Positions 53,158 through 63,124 of a stretch of 64,000 nucleotides of DNA are shown in pieces. Every line of letters begins with the position of its first letter. Position 1 is the stretch's first letter. The DNA comes from Caminicella sporogenes DSM 14501 (GTDB taxonomy: Bacteria; Bacillota; Clostridia; Peptostreptococcales; Caminicellaceae). The position numbers and the translations under genes were made by a program. Under the pieces are notes generated by a model. It was not told the DNA's origin. It saw only the letters and a program-made list of their open reading frames with translations, and searched no databases. The DNA is taken from NCBI RefSeq assembly GCF_900142285.1, contig NZ_FRAJ01000008.1, positions 1-64,000 on the forward strand, in the 5' to 3' direction.

Positions 53158-54774
53158 TTATTTTTTTAATAGGTTTCTAAACTTTGCAATGCACCATGCA
53201 CATTGTGCTCTATTTACTGCTTTTTTAGAATTAAATCCTTTAAACAAAAGTCCTTTTTCCTTTGCAACTTGAATATATCCAAAAGCCCAACCTTTACCTT
53301 TTACCTTTTTCTTTCGTGCTTCATTTTCAAGTCCTGCTGCCTTTACTAATATAGTCATCAACTGTTCTCCTGTAATATAACTGTCAGGTGAAAAACTTTT
53401 TTCTGAAACTCCTTTTACAAAACCTCTACTTGCACAAACACCTATACTTCCATTTGCCCAATGATTTTCATCAATATCATTAAATTTATTAGAAGCCCTA
53501 TATTTTTTCTTTTCCCTTTTTAATCCTAAAGCATTAACTAAAATTGATGTAAACTCAGCTCTTGTTACAGGTTTATTTGGTCTGAAAGTCCCATCTGGAT
53601 AACCTGATAATACATAATCATATACTAAATCCATAGTTTCTTTAAAAGCAAACTGCCCCGGTTTATAATCGCTAAATAATTTTTTTTCAGCCTCAGGTCT
53701 ATATTTTTCATGAAGCATATCAAATACACACTTATTATGATATGCACTTGCCATACCATACAATGCTTGTTCTGTTGACATTCCATTATCATATATTGGA
53801 AGCATATCTTCTTCATTTAAAACATGAGTAAAACTTCCATCTTTAAGCTGAAATCTCATCATAGCTGTTACAGGATTACCCCCACCTGGTTTTGTCCATT
53901 CTTTTCCCATAGGATCTTGTCCTAATAGTGTAAGTGCTAAAATAACCCATGAACAACTTTCTGGATTTTCTGTCCCCCAAGAATGAAATCCTCCATTATC
54001 AAGCTGTCTGTCATGTAAAAATTGAAGTGCTCTTGCTACTACAGGATTTGACTCATCTTCTCCTAATATTGCAAAAGCCATAAGAGCAGCTGCAGTCATA
54101 TCTACATCTGATTCAACTAATTTATAATCTTCCGGGTCATCAAAATACTTTACATCCCAAGTAAATCCTCCATCAGAATGCTGTTGTTTTTCAAGCCATT
54201 CTAAACATTTATCTCTATTTGGAATAGGCTCCCCTGCACAGTGAAGTGAAATAACTCCAAAAATATGAGCATTTATCAAATCTTCTCCAATTGGTTTTCC
54301 CGTCTTGTTATCTGCAACTGAATCTGCAAAATGCCCATTTGGCAGCATAGTACTCTTTTCTATCTCAACTAAATTTAGCCCTCCAAAATCTCTCGGATCT
54401 TTTCCAGCCGCACATACACCTATAATAGTTCTCTGAAAATCTGTATTCTTTACTTTAGAAAGTCTAATACCTTTCCTTACTTCCATTTCTCTCCAATATG
54501 CAGCATTTTTACCATTTACAGTCCACTTAGGTCCGCTTACATCTTCCCCAAATCCAAACAATCCCAAAGCAGGCCAATCTAACAATCCTCTAAATTCCTT
54601 ATCCTTATAATTGTCATAATAATATTTTATTGTCTTTTGAGCTGCCTTGTATAAATCTTTTCTAGTAAAATTAGTTTGAATTCCATAGACATTTAATACC
54701 GTATTATTAATAATCATTACAAGAGTAAAAAATAGAGTTAAAAATCGTATAATCCCTTTCCTTTTCATCTTCAT
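53158..54774 (-). CDS. SLH-anchored alpha-barrel protein ending the MoxR/VWA operon
   Basis: 538 aa from ATG 54774 (AAGGGG upstream); the longer frame to 54816 has no ribosome site and would overlap the preceding gene. Hydrophobic signal (about 8-32). Residues about 35-360: alpha6/alpha6 barrel with LEKQQHSDGGFTWD, LHDRQLDNGGFHSWG, FQLKDGSFTHV. Residues about 365-538: SLH modules (YPDGTFRPNKPVTRAEFT, KSFSPDSYITGEQL). The barrel closely resembles that of the giant protein (ESDVDMTAAAL / SDPDMTGMAM; PESCSWVI / SESCSQVI; NGMSTEQALY / NGMASEQALY), so both are likely homologues with the same ligand type. No DUF4430; a separate DUF4430 protein is encoded just beyond the terminator. Confidence 0.85.
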   Translation of the reverse strand: MKMKRKGIIRFLTLFFTLVMIINNTVLNVYGIQTNFTRKDLYKAAQKTIKYYYDNYKDKEFRGLLDWPALGLFGFGEDVSGPKWTVNGKNAAYWREMEVRKGIRLSKVKNTDFQRTIIGVCAAGKDPRDFGGLNLVEIEKSTMLPNGHFADSVADNKTGKPIGEDLINAHIFGVISLHCAGEPIPNRDKCLEWLEKQQHSDGGFTWDVKYFDDPEDYKLVESDVDMTAAALMAFAILGEDESNPVVARALQFLHDRQLDNGGFHSWGTENPESCSWVILALTLLGQDPMGKEWTKPGGGNPVTAMMRFQLKDGSFTHVLNEEDMLPIYDNGMSTEQALYGMASAYHNKCVFDMLHEKYRPEAEKKLFSDYKPGQFAFKETMDLVYDYVLSGYPDGTFRPNKPVTRAEFTSILVNALGLKREKKKYRASNKFNDIDENHWANGSIGVCASRGFVKGVSEKSFSPDSYITGEQLMTILVKAAGLENEARKKKVKGKGWAFGYIQVAKEKGLLFKGFNSKKAVNRAQCAWCIAKFRNLLKK

Positions 54775-54797
54775 TTTCTTATACACCCCTTTTAAAT

Positions 54798-57320
54798 TTA
54801 ATTTTTTCTTATCCATATATCCGCAATAAATAAAAATAAAGCTAATGGTATAAAAAGATATTTTAAAGACTTTTTTGACTTGTTCAATAAAGTAATAGGT
54901 AAATCAAATATATTCAAATTCTCATCTAATATATTGGCAAAATTCGTTAATAAAATATTTTTAACGTTTATATCTTGATTAATATCATACTCAGGAGAAT
55001 AATCTAAATATATTGTACGAACAGTTCTATTTACCTCTTTATCACCATGATATATATGAAATGTCAATACATAATCACCTAATCTATCTAAAACTATTTG
55101 TCCTTGAAACTCACCCAATCTTATTTGTTTAAGATTTATTTTTTTCTGCACGTCTTCTGGTCCTTGAATCACTACTTGTGCAGACATTTTTTCTTTCTTT
55201 TTACCTGAATCTAAATAAATAAAAACTTTACAGCCATCTTGCAGGATTTGAACCTTCACATCTTTATATCTGTAAATATTTAAAGCTTCATTAATTATTT
55301 TGCCCCACTGCCTTTGAAATTCACCCCAATTTATCCAGTCACTGCTCCATTTCCCAGATAAATCAGAAGTCCATACTATTACTTTGCCTAGATAATAATT
55401 CCACACTGCAAGAATTGGGTCTTCTTTATCACTCTGAAGAATAATATCTGCTCCATCTTTTATACCTGTGCCTAAATATCCCCTTAAAGCAGGTAAATTT
55501 TGTTTCTCAAAATAATCTTTTTTACTGACTATTTCAGGTACAAATACATAATTATTTAAATATTTTTTAGTAATCAGATAAGTCTCTCTAGCAAATATAT
55601 CTGGTATTTCATAATAATTGACAACTTCATAGCTCCTTCCACCAGTAAACTTACTGACCGTCTTTAAAAGTTTTTTCTCTGCATCCTGTCCTACCGCAAC
55701 ACTTGATAGAGTAATATTTTGTATTTTCATATTTGAAACTACTTCTTTAAAGCCTTCTCTCTCCCCTTGCCCATCACTTAACAGAATAATATGTTTTATC
55801 TTTACATCTGCTCTTTTAAAAGCTTTTTCAGCTTCTTTAAGTGCAGGTAAAATTAATGTTCCACCTTTGGCTCTAAGTTTTCCTATATTGTATTTTATTT
55901 TTTCTTTATCTTTTATTTGCTGAAATGGTATAATCCACTCTAACCTGTCTGAAAACCCTAAAACCCCTATATAATCTTTATCTTCAAGAATTTCTATTGA
56001 CTTAATTGCAGCTTCTTTTGCCATTTCTATTTTCTTTACTCCACCACTTTCATCTTCCATACTCCCAGAACAATCAATTATAAGAATTAAACCAGTATTG
56101 GGCTGTTTTTTATTTCCTCTCATTTTACATCTAACTGGAAGCATTTTTTCCAAAGTAGTATTTTCATATCCTCCTAAAGCAAATGTATTTTCACCACCTA
56201 TTACAATCAAACCTATTCCCTGTTCTCTTACACAACGTTCAATATTCTTTTCTAATTCACTTGATATATACTTATGATCTACATTGACTAATATTATTTC
56301 TTGAAATCCAGATAAAAAATCTATACTTGAAGGTACCCTTGATGGAGTATAACATTCTTTATGTATATGTAAACTATCTAGCAAATTTTCAACATTTTTA
56401 GCATCTTCTCTGTTGCCTACTATTAATACATTTGGTTTATCATCTATCACCATTGTACTTACATTAATAAAATTATTTTCAGGATTAGTATCTTCTTTAA
56501 ACTCTATTTCCCCCGTATATTTTATATTTCCAACATCTTGCATTAATACTTTAAATAAAAAAGTATTCTTACCCCTTTGAACTTTAATGTGCTTTTCTAT
56601 TATTTTATTTCCAGAAGAATACAAGCGAAATAAACCTTCTCCATCTGAAGTCGCATCTATAACTACTTCTGCACTAACTCTTGCACCCCTATATACATAA
56701 TGAGGCATATTAATTGCAGTAATCTGAAAATCTGCATTCAACTTATTTTTTAAGGGATAAATATATAAATTGATATTTTGACTTTTCAGCTTTAAAACTT
56801 CCTCATAAACATTTCCCATATTTTCATATCCATCTGTAAATAATACTATTCTCTTATTGGTATTAAGTGGAAAATAATCTGCTGTAAAAGATAATGCCTC
56901 TTCAATATTCGTAAATAAAGGATTTGGCTTTGTTTCTAATCTAACTTCTTTTATATCCTTTGAAATTGGAACTTCAATCATAGGCTCTTTTCCAAATGTT
57001 ATAACTGCAATTTTATCTCTTGCCTTTTTCTTTAATAACTGTCGATTGATATAATCTTCTATCTCTTTTTTATGTTCTTCTGCACTTAACGACATATCAA
57101 CGAGAAATACTGTTGTAGTATAATGAGGAGTTGCTATCCATTTTACATTAAAAAATGCACATATAAGACAGGCTATAATAGTAAGTCTAATACATATCCA
57201 CATGACAAATTTTTTCTTAGAAAAAGTATTAAAATGTCTATTAAACTGTATTAAAAAATAAACTACTATACAAAAACAAATAAATATATTTATAATATTT
57301 ATTTCACTATCAATAGCCAC
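54798..57320 (-). CDS. Membrane protein with two VWA domains and amidotransferase-like segment
   Basis: 840 aa from a GTG start at 57320, which has GGGAGG 9 bases upstream; it overlaps the previous gene by 11 bp. Two N-terminal TM helices (about 5-65), VWA 1 with MIDAS-like DMSLS (about 75), a beta-sandwich, a glutamine-amidotransferase-like core (GLIVIGGENTFALGGYEN, about 365-385), VWA 2 with full MIDAS DCSGS (about 417), and a C-terminal TM followed by WIRKN. This arrangement is typical of large membrane proteins in MoxR/DUF58/VWA operons. Function unknown; VWA domains suggest metal-dependent protein contacts. Confidence 0.85.
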   Translation of the reverse strand: MAIDSEINIINIFICFCIVVYFLIQFNRHFNTFSKKKFVMWICIRLTIIACLICAFFNVKWIATPHYTTTVFLVDMSLSAEEHKKEIEDYINRQLLKKKARDKIAVITFGKEPMIEVPISKDIKEVRLETKPNPLFTNIEEALSFTADYFPLNTNKRIVLFTDGYENMGNVYEEVLKLKSQNINLYIYPLKNKLNADFQITAINMPHYVYRGARVSAEVVIDATSDGEGLFRLYSSGNKIIEKHIKVQRGKNTFLFKVLMQDVGNIKYTGEIEFKEDTNPENNFINVSTMVIDDKPNVLIVGNREDAKNVENLLDSLHIHKECYTPSRVPSSIDFLSGFQEIILVNVDHKYISSELEKNIERCVREQGIGLIVIGGENTFALGGYENTTLEKMLPVRCKMRGNKKQPNTGLILIIDCSGSMEDESGGVKKIEMAKEAAIKSIEILEDKDYIGVLGFSDRLEWIIPFQQIKDKEKIKYNIGKLRAKGGTLILPALKEAEKAFKRADVKIKHIILLSDGQGEREGFKEVVSNMKIQNITLSSVAVGQDAEKKLLKTVSKFTGGRSYEVVNYYEIPDIFARETYLITKKYLNNYVFVPEIVSKKDYFEKQNLPALRGYLGTGIKDGADIILQSDKEDPILAVWNYYLGKVIVWTSDLSGKWSSDWINWGEFQRQWGKIINEALNIYRYKDVKVQILQDGCKVFIYLDSGKKKEKMSAQVVIQGPEDVQKKINLKQIRLGEFQGQIVLDRLGDYVLTFHIYHGDKEVNRTVRTIYLDYSPEYDINQDINVKNILLTNFANILDENLNIFDLPITLLNKSKKSLKYLFIPLALFLFIADIWIRKN

Positions 57321-59010
57321 GCTTATATACCTCCCACTCAATCACCAATAGAAAAAGGGCTAATAATATAAATATATTGCTTAAATCTTTTATCCCATAT
57401 TTCATGCTCTTATTTTTACTTTCAAATCTAACTTCTTCTCCAAATATGAATTTGCTTGGTATATTTACAACAAATGACTGTATTTCTTCATTTTGATTTT
57501 TCAAGGTATATATTCCTATTTCATTTAAAATATAGGGAATATTTGGCTTTATTTCAGCTATTTTTTTATTCCATAAAAACAAGTCTGCTTTCTTATATTT
57601 ATCATTTGTAAAATATATTTTATCTCCCGAAATATAACTTCTATTGTAACCATCAAGCAGCCATTCTATAGTTTTATAAATAAATACTGGAAAATCTGGT
57701 TTCATGACCATATCTGTCTTATAAAAATCTATTGAAGAGTATATTCTTTTAAATCCATTTTCCAAACCATATATCATTACTGGTTTATTATTTACTTCTA
57801 AAACAGAATTGTATCCTGACTTATAATTTAAAAGAGAAACATCTGCTGCCGATATACCACTTTTAAAAAGATTTTTTGTAAACAAACTACCTTTATTAAC
57901 AACTTTTGATAATCCCTTTTTACTTTTTTCAATCATTTTTATTGAAGGTTTCATGACCCATACTGCTGTATTTTGTGGCAATTTTGAAATATCAATTTCA
58001 TTTTCTACTATATATGCATCATAATTCTGCACTTTACCAGCTACTTTATCTAAAGTATCAAATCGTAAATTTAAAATACTCTCAAGTGCATTTTTTATAA
58101 AAATATTACTGCCTATGTATAATACCTTTTTCTTATATTTATCACCAAAAGCTAATATATAGCTATTATCATCTTCTAAATCATCTTTATTCTCTATATT
58201 AAAAACTACATAACTATCTTTCTTGTCAATAGAAAAAAATAAAGTTTCTTTCATATTAGATGAAACAACAATTGACTGAATATCTACTTTTCCCGTATTA
58301 CTTTTCATACACACTCTTATTTTTTTTGATTTACTGCAATAGTTTTTTATATGACATAATACTTCATTCCTATACGGGTCATAATCAGCACCTACAATAC
58401 CTACATTGTTTAAACTTTTTCCAACTATAATTTCTTTATCTCCTAACATAATAGATTTATCACTTACAATTACTTTTTCACCATCATACTTGCTAAGTAA
58501 ATAAGCTGCATTTTGTAAATCAAGATATTCTTTAGTAGAAAATACCTTTCTAAGTGCTCTTACAACATCATCTCTAATTCCTTCTTCTAAACAAACCTCA
58601 CTATTTTTCTTTAAAAGTATTAAAGTATATCTCGTTTTTTTAGGGGCACTATTTACATAATTAATTATTTTGTCTTTTGCCATATCTAAATGAGTCTTCC
58701 CTTTTTCATTTGTATTCATAGAAATAGAAACATCTAGTCCAATAATAACTTTACTGCTATTAAACTTATTCAAATATATAGGATGTGCAAATACAAAAAC
58801 TAAAAATAATCCAATAAGAAGTTGTATAATTAAAAGAAGGTATCTGTCTAATTTTCTCTTTCTTATTCCCTCTACTTCTTCTATCACTTCATCCCACAAC
58901 TTAATATTTGAAACTTTAATCTCTACAACCTGCTTTTTCCTAAAATAAAGCAGTATAATTACCGACAAGCACAACCCAAGAAGTAAGCCCATAGGATTTA
59001 AAAATGTCAT
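57310..59010 (-). CDS. BatA-type VWA membrane protein
   Basis: 566 aa. Aerotolerance-regulator N-terminal membrane segment (FLNPMGLLLGLCLSVIILLY), second TM (about 60-78), VWA domain with MIDAS DVSISMN (about 93-99) facing outside, long extracytoplasmic part, and final TM (about 545-562). Adjacent to the DUF58 gene (1 bp) and overlapping the next VWA gene, as in MoxR operons. Confidence 0.87.
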   Translation of the reverse strand: MTFLNPMGLLLGLCLSVIILLYFRKKQVVEIKVSNIKLWDEVIEEVEGIRKRKLDRYLLLIIQLLIGLFLVFVFAHPIYLNKFNSSKVIIGLDVSISMNTNEKGKTHLDMAKDKIINYVNSAPKKTRYTLILLKKNSEVCLEEGIRDDVVRALRKVFSTKEYLDLQNAAYLLSKYDGEKVIVSDKSIMLGDKEIIVGKSLNNVGIVGADYDPYRNEVLCHIKNYCSKSKKIRVCMKSNTGKVDIQSIVVSSNMKETLFFSIDKKDSYVVFNIENKDDLEDDNSYILAFGDKYKKKVLYIGSNIFIKNALESILNLRFDTLDKVAGKVQNYDAYIVENEIDISKLPQNTAVWVMKPSIKMIEKSKKGLSKVVNKGSLFTKNLFKSGISAADVSLLNYKSGYNSVLEVNNKPVMIYGLENGFKRIYSSIDFYKTDMVMKPDFPVFIYKTIEWLLDGYNRSYISGDKIYFTNDKYKKADLFLWNKKIAEIKPNIPYILNEIGIYTLKNQNEEIQSFVVNIPSKFIFGEEVRFESKNKSMKYGIKDLSNIFILLALFLLVIEWEVYKRGY

Positions 59011-59850
59011 TTAAACACCTCCCAGAGCTCTTGCCAGTATTTCCTTTGGAGATGTATTTGTCAAAGCAAATACATGGAAAGCTTCTCTAGCTTCACATAT
59101 ATTTTTACATTTTTCAATAAAATCATGAATTTTCTTTAGATACTTTTCCCTTACATTTCTATCAATTTTAACTCTCCTGACATCTTTAGTTTCCATATCT
59201 ATTAGTTTAAGTTCCTCTTCAAATTCAGGCTGAATTTCTAAAGTATCTAGAATATGTATTGATATTATCTCATTTCTTTGTAAATATAGATAATCCATAA
59301 AACTATCCAAAGAATCTCCAAAAAAATCCGATATGATAAATGTAATCCCAGGTTTAATACTTTCTAAATTCCATATCTGAGTAAAATCAGTCTTTCCTTT
59401 AGGCTCAATTTTTGACAATACTTCTATCAATTTATAAATTGAATCTTTACCCTTTATATTATCTAGTACACAATTTATTCCATCATTTATTGTAAATACA
59501 TTTAAAATGTCCATTTGTTTTAAAGTAATATAACCTATTCCCAAAGAAATCATTTTGCTTATTTCCCATTTTTTTGGATTGCCAAAATCCATAGACTTGC
59601 TATTATCCAATATAATATTTACATTTAGCTGTTTATCTTCTATAAATTCCTTTACATAAAAATCTTCAGTTCTAAGATATGCCTTCCAATCTACTTTTTT
59701 TATATCATCCCCTACTGTATACTGCCTATGCCCATAAAAATCCATAGAATTTCCAAAACCACTTCCTCTATGATGTCCTTTTCCGCCTCTTAACAGTCTT
59801 TTTCGAGGTCTTATACTCAAATTTTCTATTTCATATAAAAACTCCTCCAA
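59011..59850 (-). CDS. DUF58 domain protein
   Basis: 279 aa. Carries the DUF58 signature GSGFGNSMDFYGHRQYTVGDDIKKVDWKAYLRTEDFYVKEF in its N-terminal 75 residues (R..y..GDd.r.idW...ar), followed by a VWA-like fold with DNSKSMDFG (about 90). Usual partner of MoxR ATPases. Start appears to be TTG at 59848-59850, with AAGGTGA upstream inside the moxR 3' end; the nearby ATG is out of frame. Confidence 0.88.
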   Translation of the reverse strand: MEEFLYEIENLSIRPRKRLLRGGKGHHRGSGFGNSMDFYGHRQYTVGDDIKKVDWKAYLRTEDFYVKEFIEDKQLNVNIILDNSKSMDFGNPKKWEISKMISLGIGYITLKQMDILNVFTINDGINCVLDNIKGKDSIYKLIEVLSKIEPKGKTDFTQIWNLESIKPGITFIISDFFGDSLDSFMDYLYLQRNEIISIHILDTLEIQPEFEEELKLIDMETKDVRRVKIDRNVREKYLKKIHDFIEKCKNICEAREAFHVFALTNTSPKEILARALGGV

Positions 59851-60822
59851 TTATTTCACCTTCTTCAAAATTTCCCTAATAATATAATCTACCTCAATTT
59901 TATCTGCCATAGCCTTAAAATTTAAAAATATTCGATGACGCATACTTATAACTGCCATATCGTAAATATCTTCAAAAGACACATGAAATCTTCCTTCTGA
60001 CAGTGCTTTAACTTTTGCACCTGCAATTACTGACTGAATACCCCTAATACTAACTCCACATCTCACATACTCTTTTACCATTTTTATATCCGTACGGTCA
60101 GGATGAGTTTCAAGCATTATGCGAACAGCTTTCTCTTTAACATTTGATGCTATTGGAACTTTCATGGCAATTTCTTTCATTTCTAACAATCGTTCTCTGG
60201 TTATCTGTTTTTCAATTACAGGTTTTTGCAGTCCTCCTACTGTAATATCCATTATTCTGAAAATATCTTCCTTTTCAGGTAAAGTAATATGCAGTTTAAA
60301 CATAAATCTATCTAACTGTGCTTCTGGTAGAGGATATGTTCCTTCCATTTCCAAAGGATTTTGAGTAGCCAAAACGAAAAAAGGTTCTTGCAAATGATAT
60401 ATTTTTCTACCAACAGAAACTGTTTTTTCCTGCATAGCTTCCAGCAGTGCACTTTGAGTTTTAGGAGTTGCTCTATTAATTTCATCAGCAAGTATTAGTG
60501 AACTAAAAATAGGTCCTTTTTGAAAACAAAATGTAATATCTCCATCTGTCTTATTTATTATCTCTGTTCCAATAATATCCGTAGGCATCAAATCGGGTGT
60601 AAATTGAATACGTGAAAAAGGTAAATCCATTACTTTTGCAAACGTCTTAACAAGTACTGTCTTACCTAAACCCGGAACTCCTTCCATCAACACATTTCCA
60701 CCTGCAATAATACCTATAAGCAGATTTTTAACAATTTTATTTTGTCCCACTATTTGTTTCTCTACCTCTTTTACAATCGTTTCAAAATCATCTCTAAAAC
60801 TTTTTATACTATCCGTTTTCAC
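59851..60822 (-). CDS. MoxR-family AAA+ ATPase
   Basis: 323 aa from GTG 60822, with GGGGGT 7 bases upstream; an earlier in-frame GTG precedes this site. Walker A GVPGLGKT (about 53-60), Walker B LILADEINRA, sensor 1 ATQNPLEMEGTYPLPEAQLDRF, arginine finger region and C-terminal lid. MoxR proteins act as chaperones with VWA partners, often for metal insertion or complex assembly. The start lies 1 bp after the preceding stop. Confidence 0.94.
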   Translation of the reverse strand: MKTDSIKSFRDDFETIVKEVEKQIVGQNKIVKNLLIGIIAGGNVLMEGVPGLGKTVLVKTFAKVMDLPFSRIQFTPDLMPTDIIGTEIINKTDGDITFCFQKGPIFSSLILADEINRATPKTQSALLEAMQEKTVSVGRKIYHLQEPFFVLATQNPLEMEGTYPLPEAQLDRFMFKLHITLPEKEDIFRIMDITVGGLQKPVIEKQITRERLLEMKEIAMKVPIASNVKEKAVRIMLETHPDRTDIKMVKEYVRCGVSIRGIQSVIAGAKVKALSEGRFHVSFEDIYDMAVISMRHRIFLNFKAMADKIEVDYIIREILKKVK

Positions 60823-60823
60823 T

Positions 60824-62398
60824 TTATTTACCCCCACTTAATTTATCAAAATAGTTAATTATGAGCTGCTTATATTCTAAAGGTATCTCCTGTTTTAAAA
60901 TATAATCCATTCCTTCTTTTTGAAATGATTTATACAATCTCTGCAGTTCTTTTAAGTTACCAGTATCTCCTATCACCGCTCTTACTTTCTTATCTATAAT
61001 TTTTCCTGTTTCTTGAAAACTTCCTTGCAAATAGGAAATATTTTTACTTTCTAATCCTAGCCTTGTTGCATCACTTCCTTTTGAAATTTCCCCTGTCTTT
61101 ACCTCTCCAGTGTTGCTCTGTGCATCTTTACTACCTCCACCTACTCCATCAGCATTTCCCATTAATTTATTTCCTTCACTGCCTATTGCAAATTCATCTG
61201 CCTTAATATTTGATAGCTCTCCATCTCTAAATAATTCATTTTCTCCGCCTCTTGCAAAATCAGCACCTTTTTTATCACCGTCAAAACTCTTAAATCCATC
61301 CATAAAAGCTTTGTCTATTAATCTCTCTTTCATATTTTGCAACCTTACAATAGTCTTCTGAGCTATTTTAAGCTCTCTTTTCTTGTAATATTGTTCCTGT
61401 AAAATATCTGCCAAAGCCCCTCCCGTATTTTCTCTTTTTAAAGCAGTCTTTATCTTATTTGCAATCGAATTTATATATTCTTTATCTTTAAAACTTGATT
61501 TAATATTTTCTATATTTTCCAATATTTTTTTCTTTTCTTCTTTAGTAAAATATTCATCTTTCAAAATATTAAAAACCTTACTCATATCATCATTATCCAC
61601 TGCTTGCTTTAAAATTTGATGATTACCTTCTATTCCATTAAAAATTCCCGTATACAGACTTTTATCTTCATTATTTATATTACTACAGCACTTTTTTATT
61701 TTATTTTGAACATCTGCAACATGAAAAGCTGCTTCTTTATAATCAAAACTTTTACTAAGTTTTTTTTCTAATTCCTGTAAATTAAACATAATCTTACTTG
61801 TATATTCTACGTTTTCTCTTTTATCTTCGTCTATATCTTCTTTTAATTCCTTTACTACTCTTTGAATCTTCTTGCTTTCTTTTTTTAATTCCTCATGAAT
61901 TTCTTCTTTATACTTTGCAATTTTCATTCCATTAGAAGGAATAAAATATAATCCAACCGCCAAAACTAAAATAAAAAAACCTACCATAGCTATTTTCCAA
62001 CAAAAATGAAATGAATACTCCCTCAAAATATTTTTCTGTTCTAAAGCATACTCAACCTCTTCTTTAAATACTTCAACAATCGGGTTTTGTACTTTTTTAT
62101 ACTCCATATAAGTAGTAAAACGGTTTTCAAAATCAAGCTCATCTCCAACATAAGCAGTATATTTTAAACTTGGTCTATGCAGTAAACCAGCTAATATCCC
62201 TAGTAAAACTACAACTGACATTAGAACAATTGCCTTTTTAAATAAATAAATAATTGGATATGCATGTCCAATTATAATCAAAATTGATATTCCCACTGCT
62301 CCAATGCAAAAAGCATAGACTGTATACTGCTGTATTCTATCTATCCATATCTTTCTGCGAAGCTTTTTAATCACATAATCTATTCTGCTTTCACTCAT
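60824..62398 (-). CDS. Membrane protein with long coiled coil, MoxR operon
   Basis: 524 aa. Three TM segments: about 22-45, 52-72 and 130-152. The rest is cytosol- or surface-exposed and mainly helical, Lys/Glu-rich (about 160-370), with a Gly/Asp-rich low-complexity stretch (about 385-440, FARGGENELFRDGE) and a C-terminal helical part. I do not recognise a named family; similar large TM plus coiled-coil proteins occur in MoxR-VWA operons. ATG with GGAGG 7 bases upstream; 8-bp overlap with the previous gene. Confidence 0.7.
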   Translation of the reverse strand: MSESRIDYVIKKLRRKIWIDRIQQYTVYAFCIGAVGISILIIIGHAYPIIYLFKKAIVLMSVVVLLGILAGLLHRPSLKYTAYVGDELDFENRFTTYMEYKKVQNPIVEVFKEEVEYALEQKNILREYSFHFCWKIAMVGFFILVLAVGLYFIPSNGMKIAKYKEEIHEELKKESKKIQRVVKELKEDIDEDKRENVEYTSKIMFNLQELEKKLSKSFDYKEAAFHVADVQNKIKKCCSNINNEDKSLYTGIFNGIEGNHQILKQAVDNDDMSKVFNILKDEYFTKEEKKKILENIENIKSSFKDKEYINSIANKIKTALKRENTGGALADILQEQYYKKRELKIAQKTIVRLQNMKERLIDKAFMDGFKSFDGDKKGADFARGGENELFRDGELSNIKADEFAIGSEGNKLMGNADGVGGGSKDAQSNTGEVKTGEISKGSDATRLGLESKNISYLQGSFQETGKIIDKKVRAVIGDTGNLKELQRLYKSFQKEGMDYILKQEIPLEYKQLIINYFDKLSGGK

Positions 62399-63110
62399 GA
62401 TTTATCCTCCTGAGTTTTGAAAAACGATATGCCGTAATATTAATTGCAGTTGAGAAAACTGTCCAGCATACTAAAAAAAATAATACAGGTCTATACTGCA
62501 TCTGAGTACTTCCACCTACTTGCACATGACTTAAACCCATTATTGAAATCAAAGGATTCGTAAAGAAAAATATGGGAATATCCTTATCATAAATCGTTGT
62601 AATTACAAGCTGAGCATACTGCACATAAAAAAACAGAAAAATCATACTGATTAGCAGTACAGTAATTACAAATATGAACAATAAATACTTTATATACCAC
62701 ATACTTACTTTCATATTTATCAATAAGTTTTTTATACTCAAAATCACAATTCCCCATAACATCTGTAAAATTAACGGTAGTATAAAATTAATACCGTTAA
62801 GTCGTCCTACTGAAAATATAATCAAAATCAAAGGTAACGAAGAAAATGAAAATATCATGACTCCAACTAAAATTTCTATTATTCTTTTATGATAATTTCC
62901 TTTAATTTCCCACAATACTATTAAAATAGAAAACAAAAAAACTCCCCATGTCATAAAGCAAACATACATCTTTTTATAAATATCTGGTTGATAGCCTTCT
63001 AATCTAAATGCAGACATGAAAAAATAGCTAACTAATAATATACTCTGTAAAGATAAATGAGTTGCTATCAATATCTTGTTTTTTTTATTAATTTCTGCCC
63101 AATGAAACAT
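62391..63110 (-). CDS. Polytopic membrane protein, MoxR operon
   Basis: 239 aa from ATG 63110 (AGGGTGAT upstream). About six hydrophobic segments, the last loop (IPIFFFTNPLISIMGLSHVQVGG) extracytoplasmic, short basic C-terminus. No soluble domain or family motif recognised; might be a permease-like subunit since the operon otherwise lacks one, but there is no ATPase of ABC type next to it. Confidence 0.7.
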   Translation of the reverse strand: MFHWAEINKKNKILIATHLSLQSILLVSYFFMSAFRLEGYQPDIYKKMYVCFMTWGVFLFSILIVLWEIKGNYHKRIIEILVGVMIFSFSSLPLILIIFSVGRLNGINFILPLILQMLWGIVILSIKNLLINMKVSMWYIKYLLFIFVITVLLISMIFLFFYVQYAQLVITTIYDKDIPIFFFTNPLISIMGLSHVQVGGSTQMQYRPVLFFLVCWTVFSTAINITAYRFSKLRRINHE

Positions 63111-63124
63111 ACACATCACCCTAC

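Noticed and set aside
60824-60837. moxR and other genes starting at the outermost in-frame start codon
   Set aside because: Ribosome-site spacing supports internal starts for moxR, the large VWA gene, yhaM, SIMPL, EcfA, EcfT and others; coordinates were adjusted.
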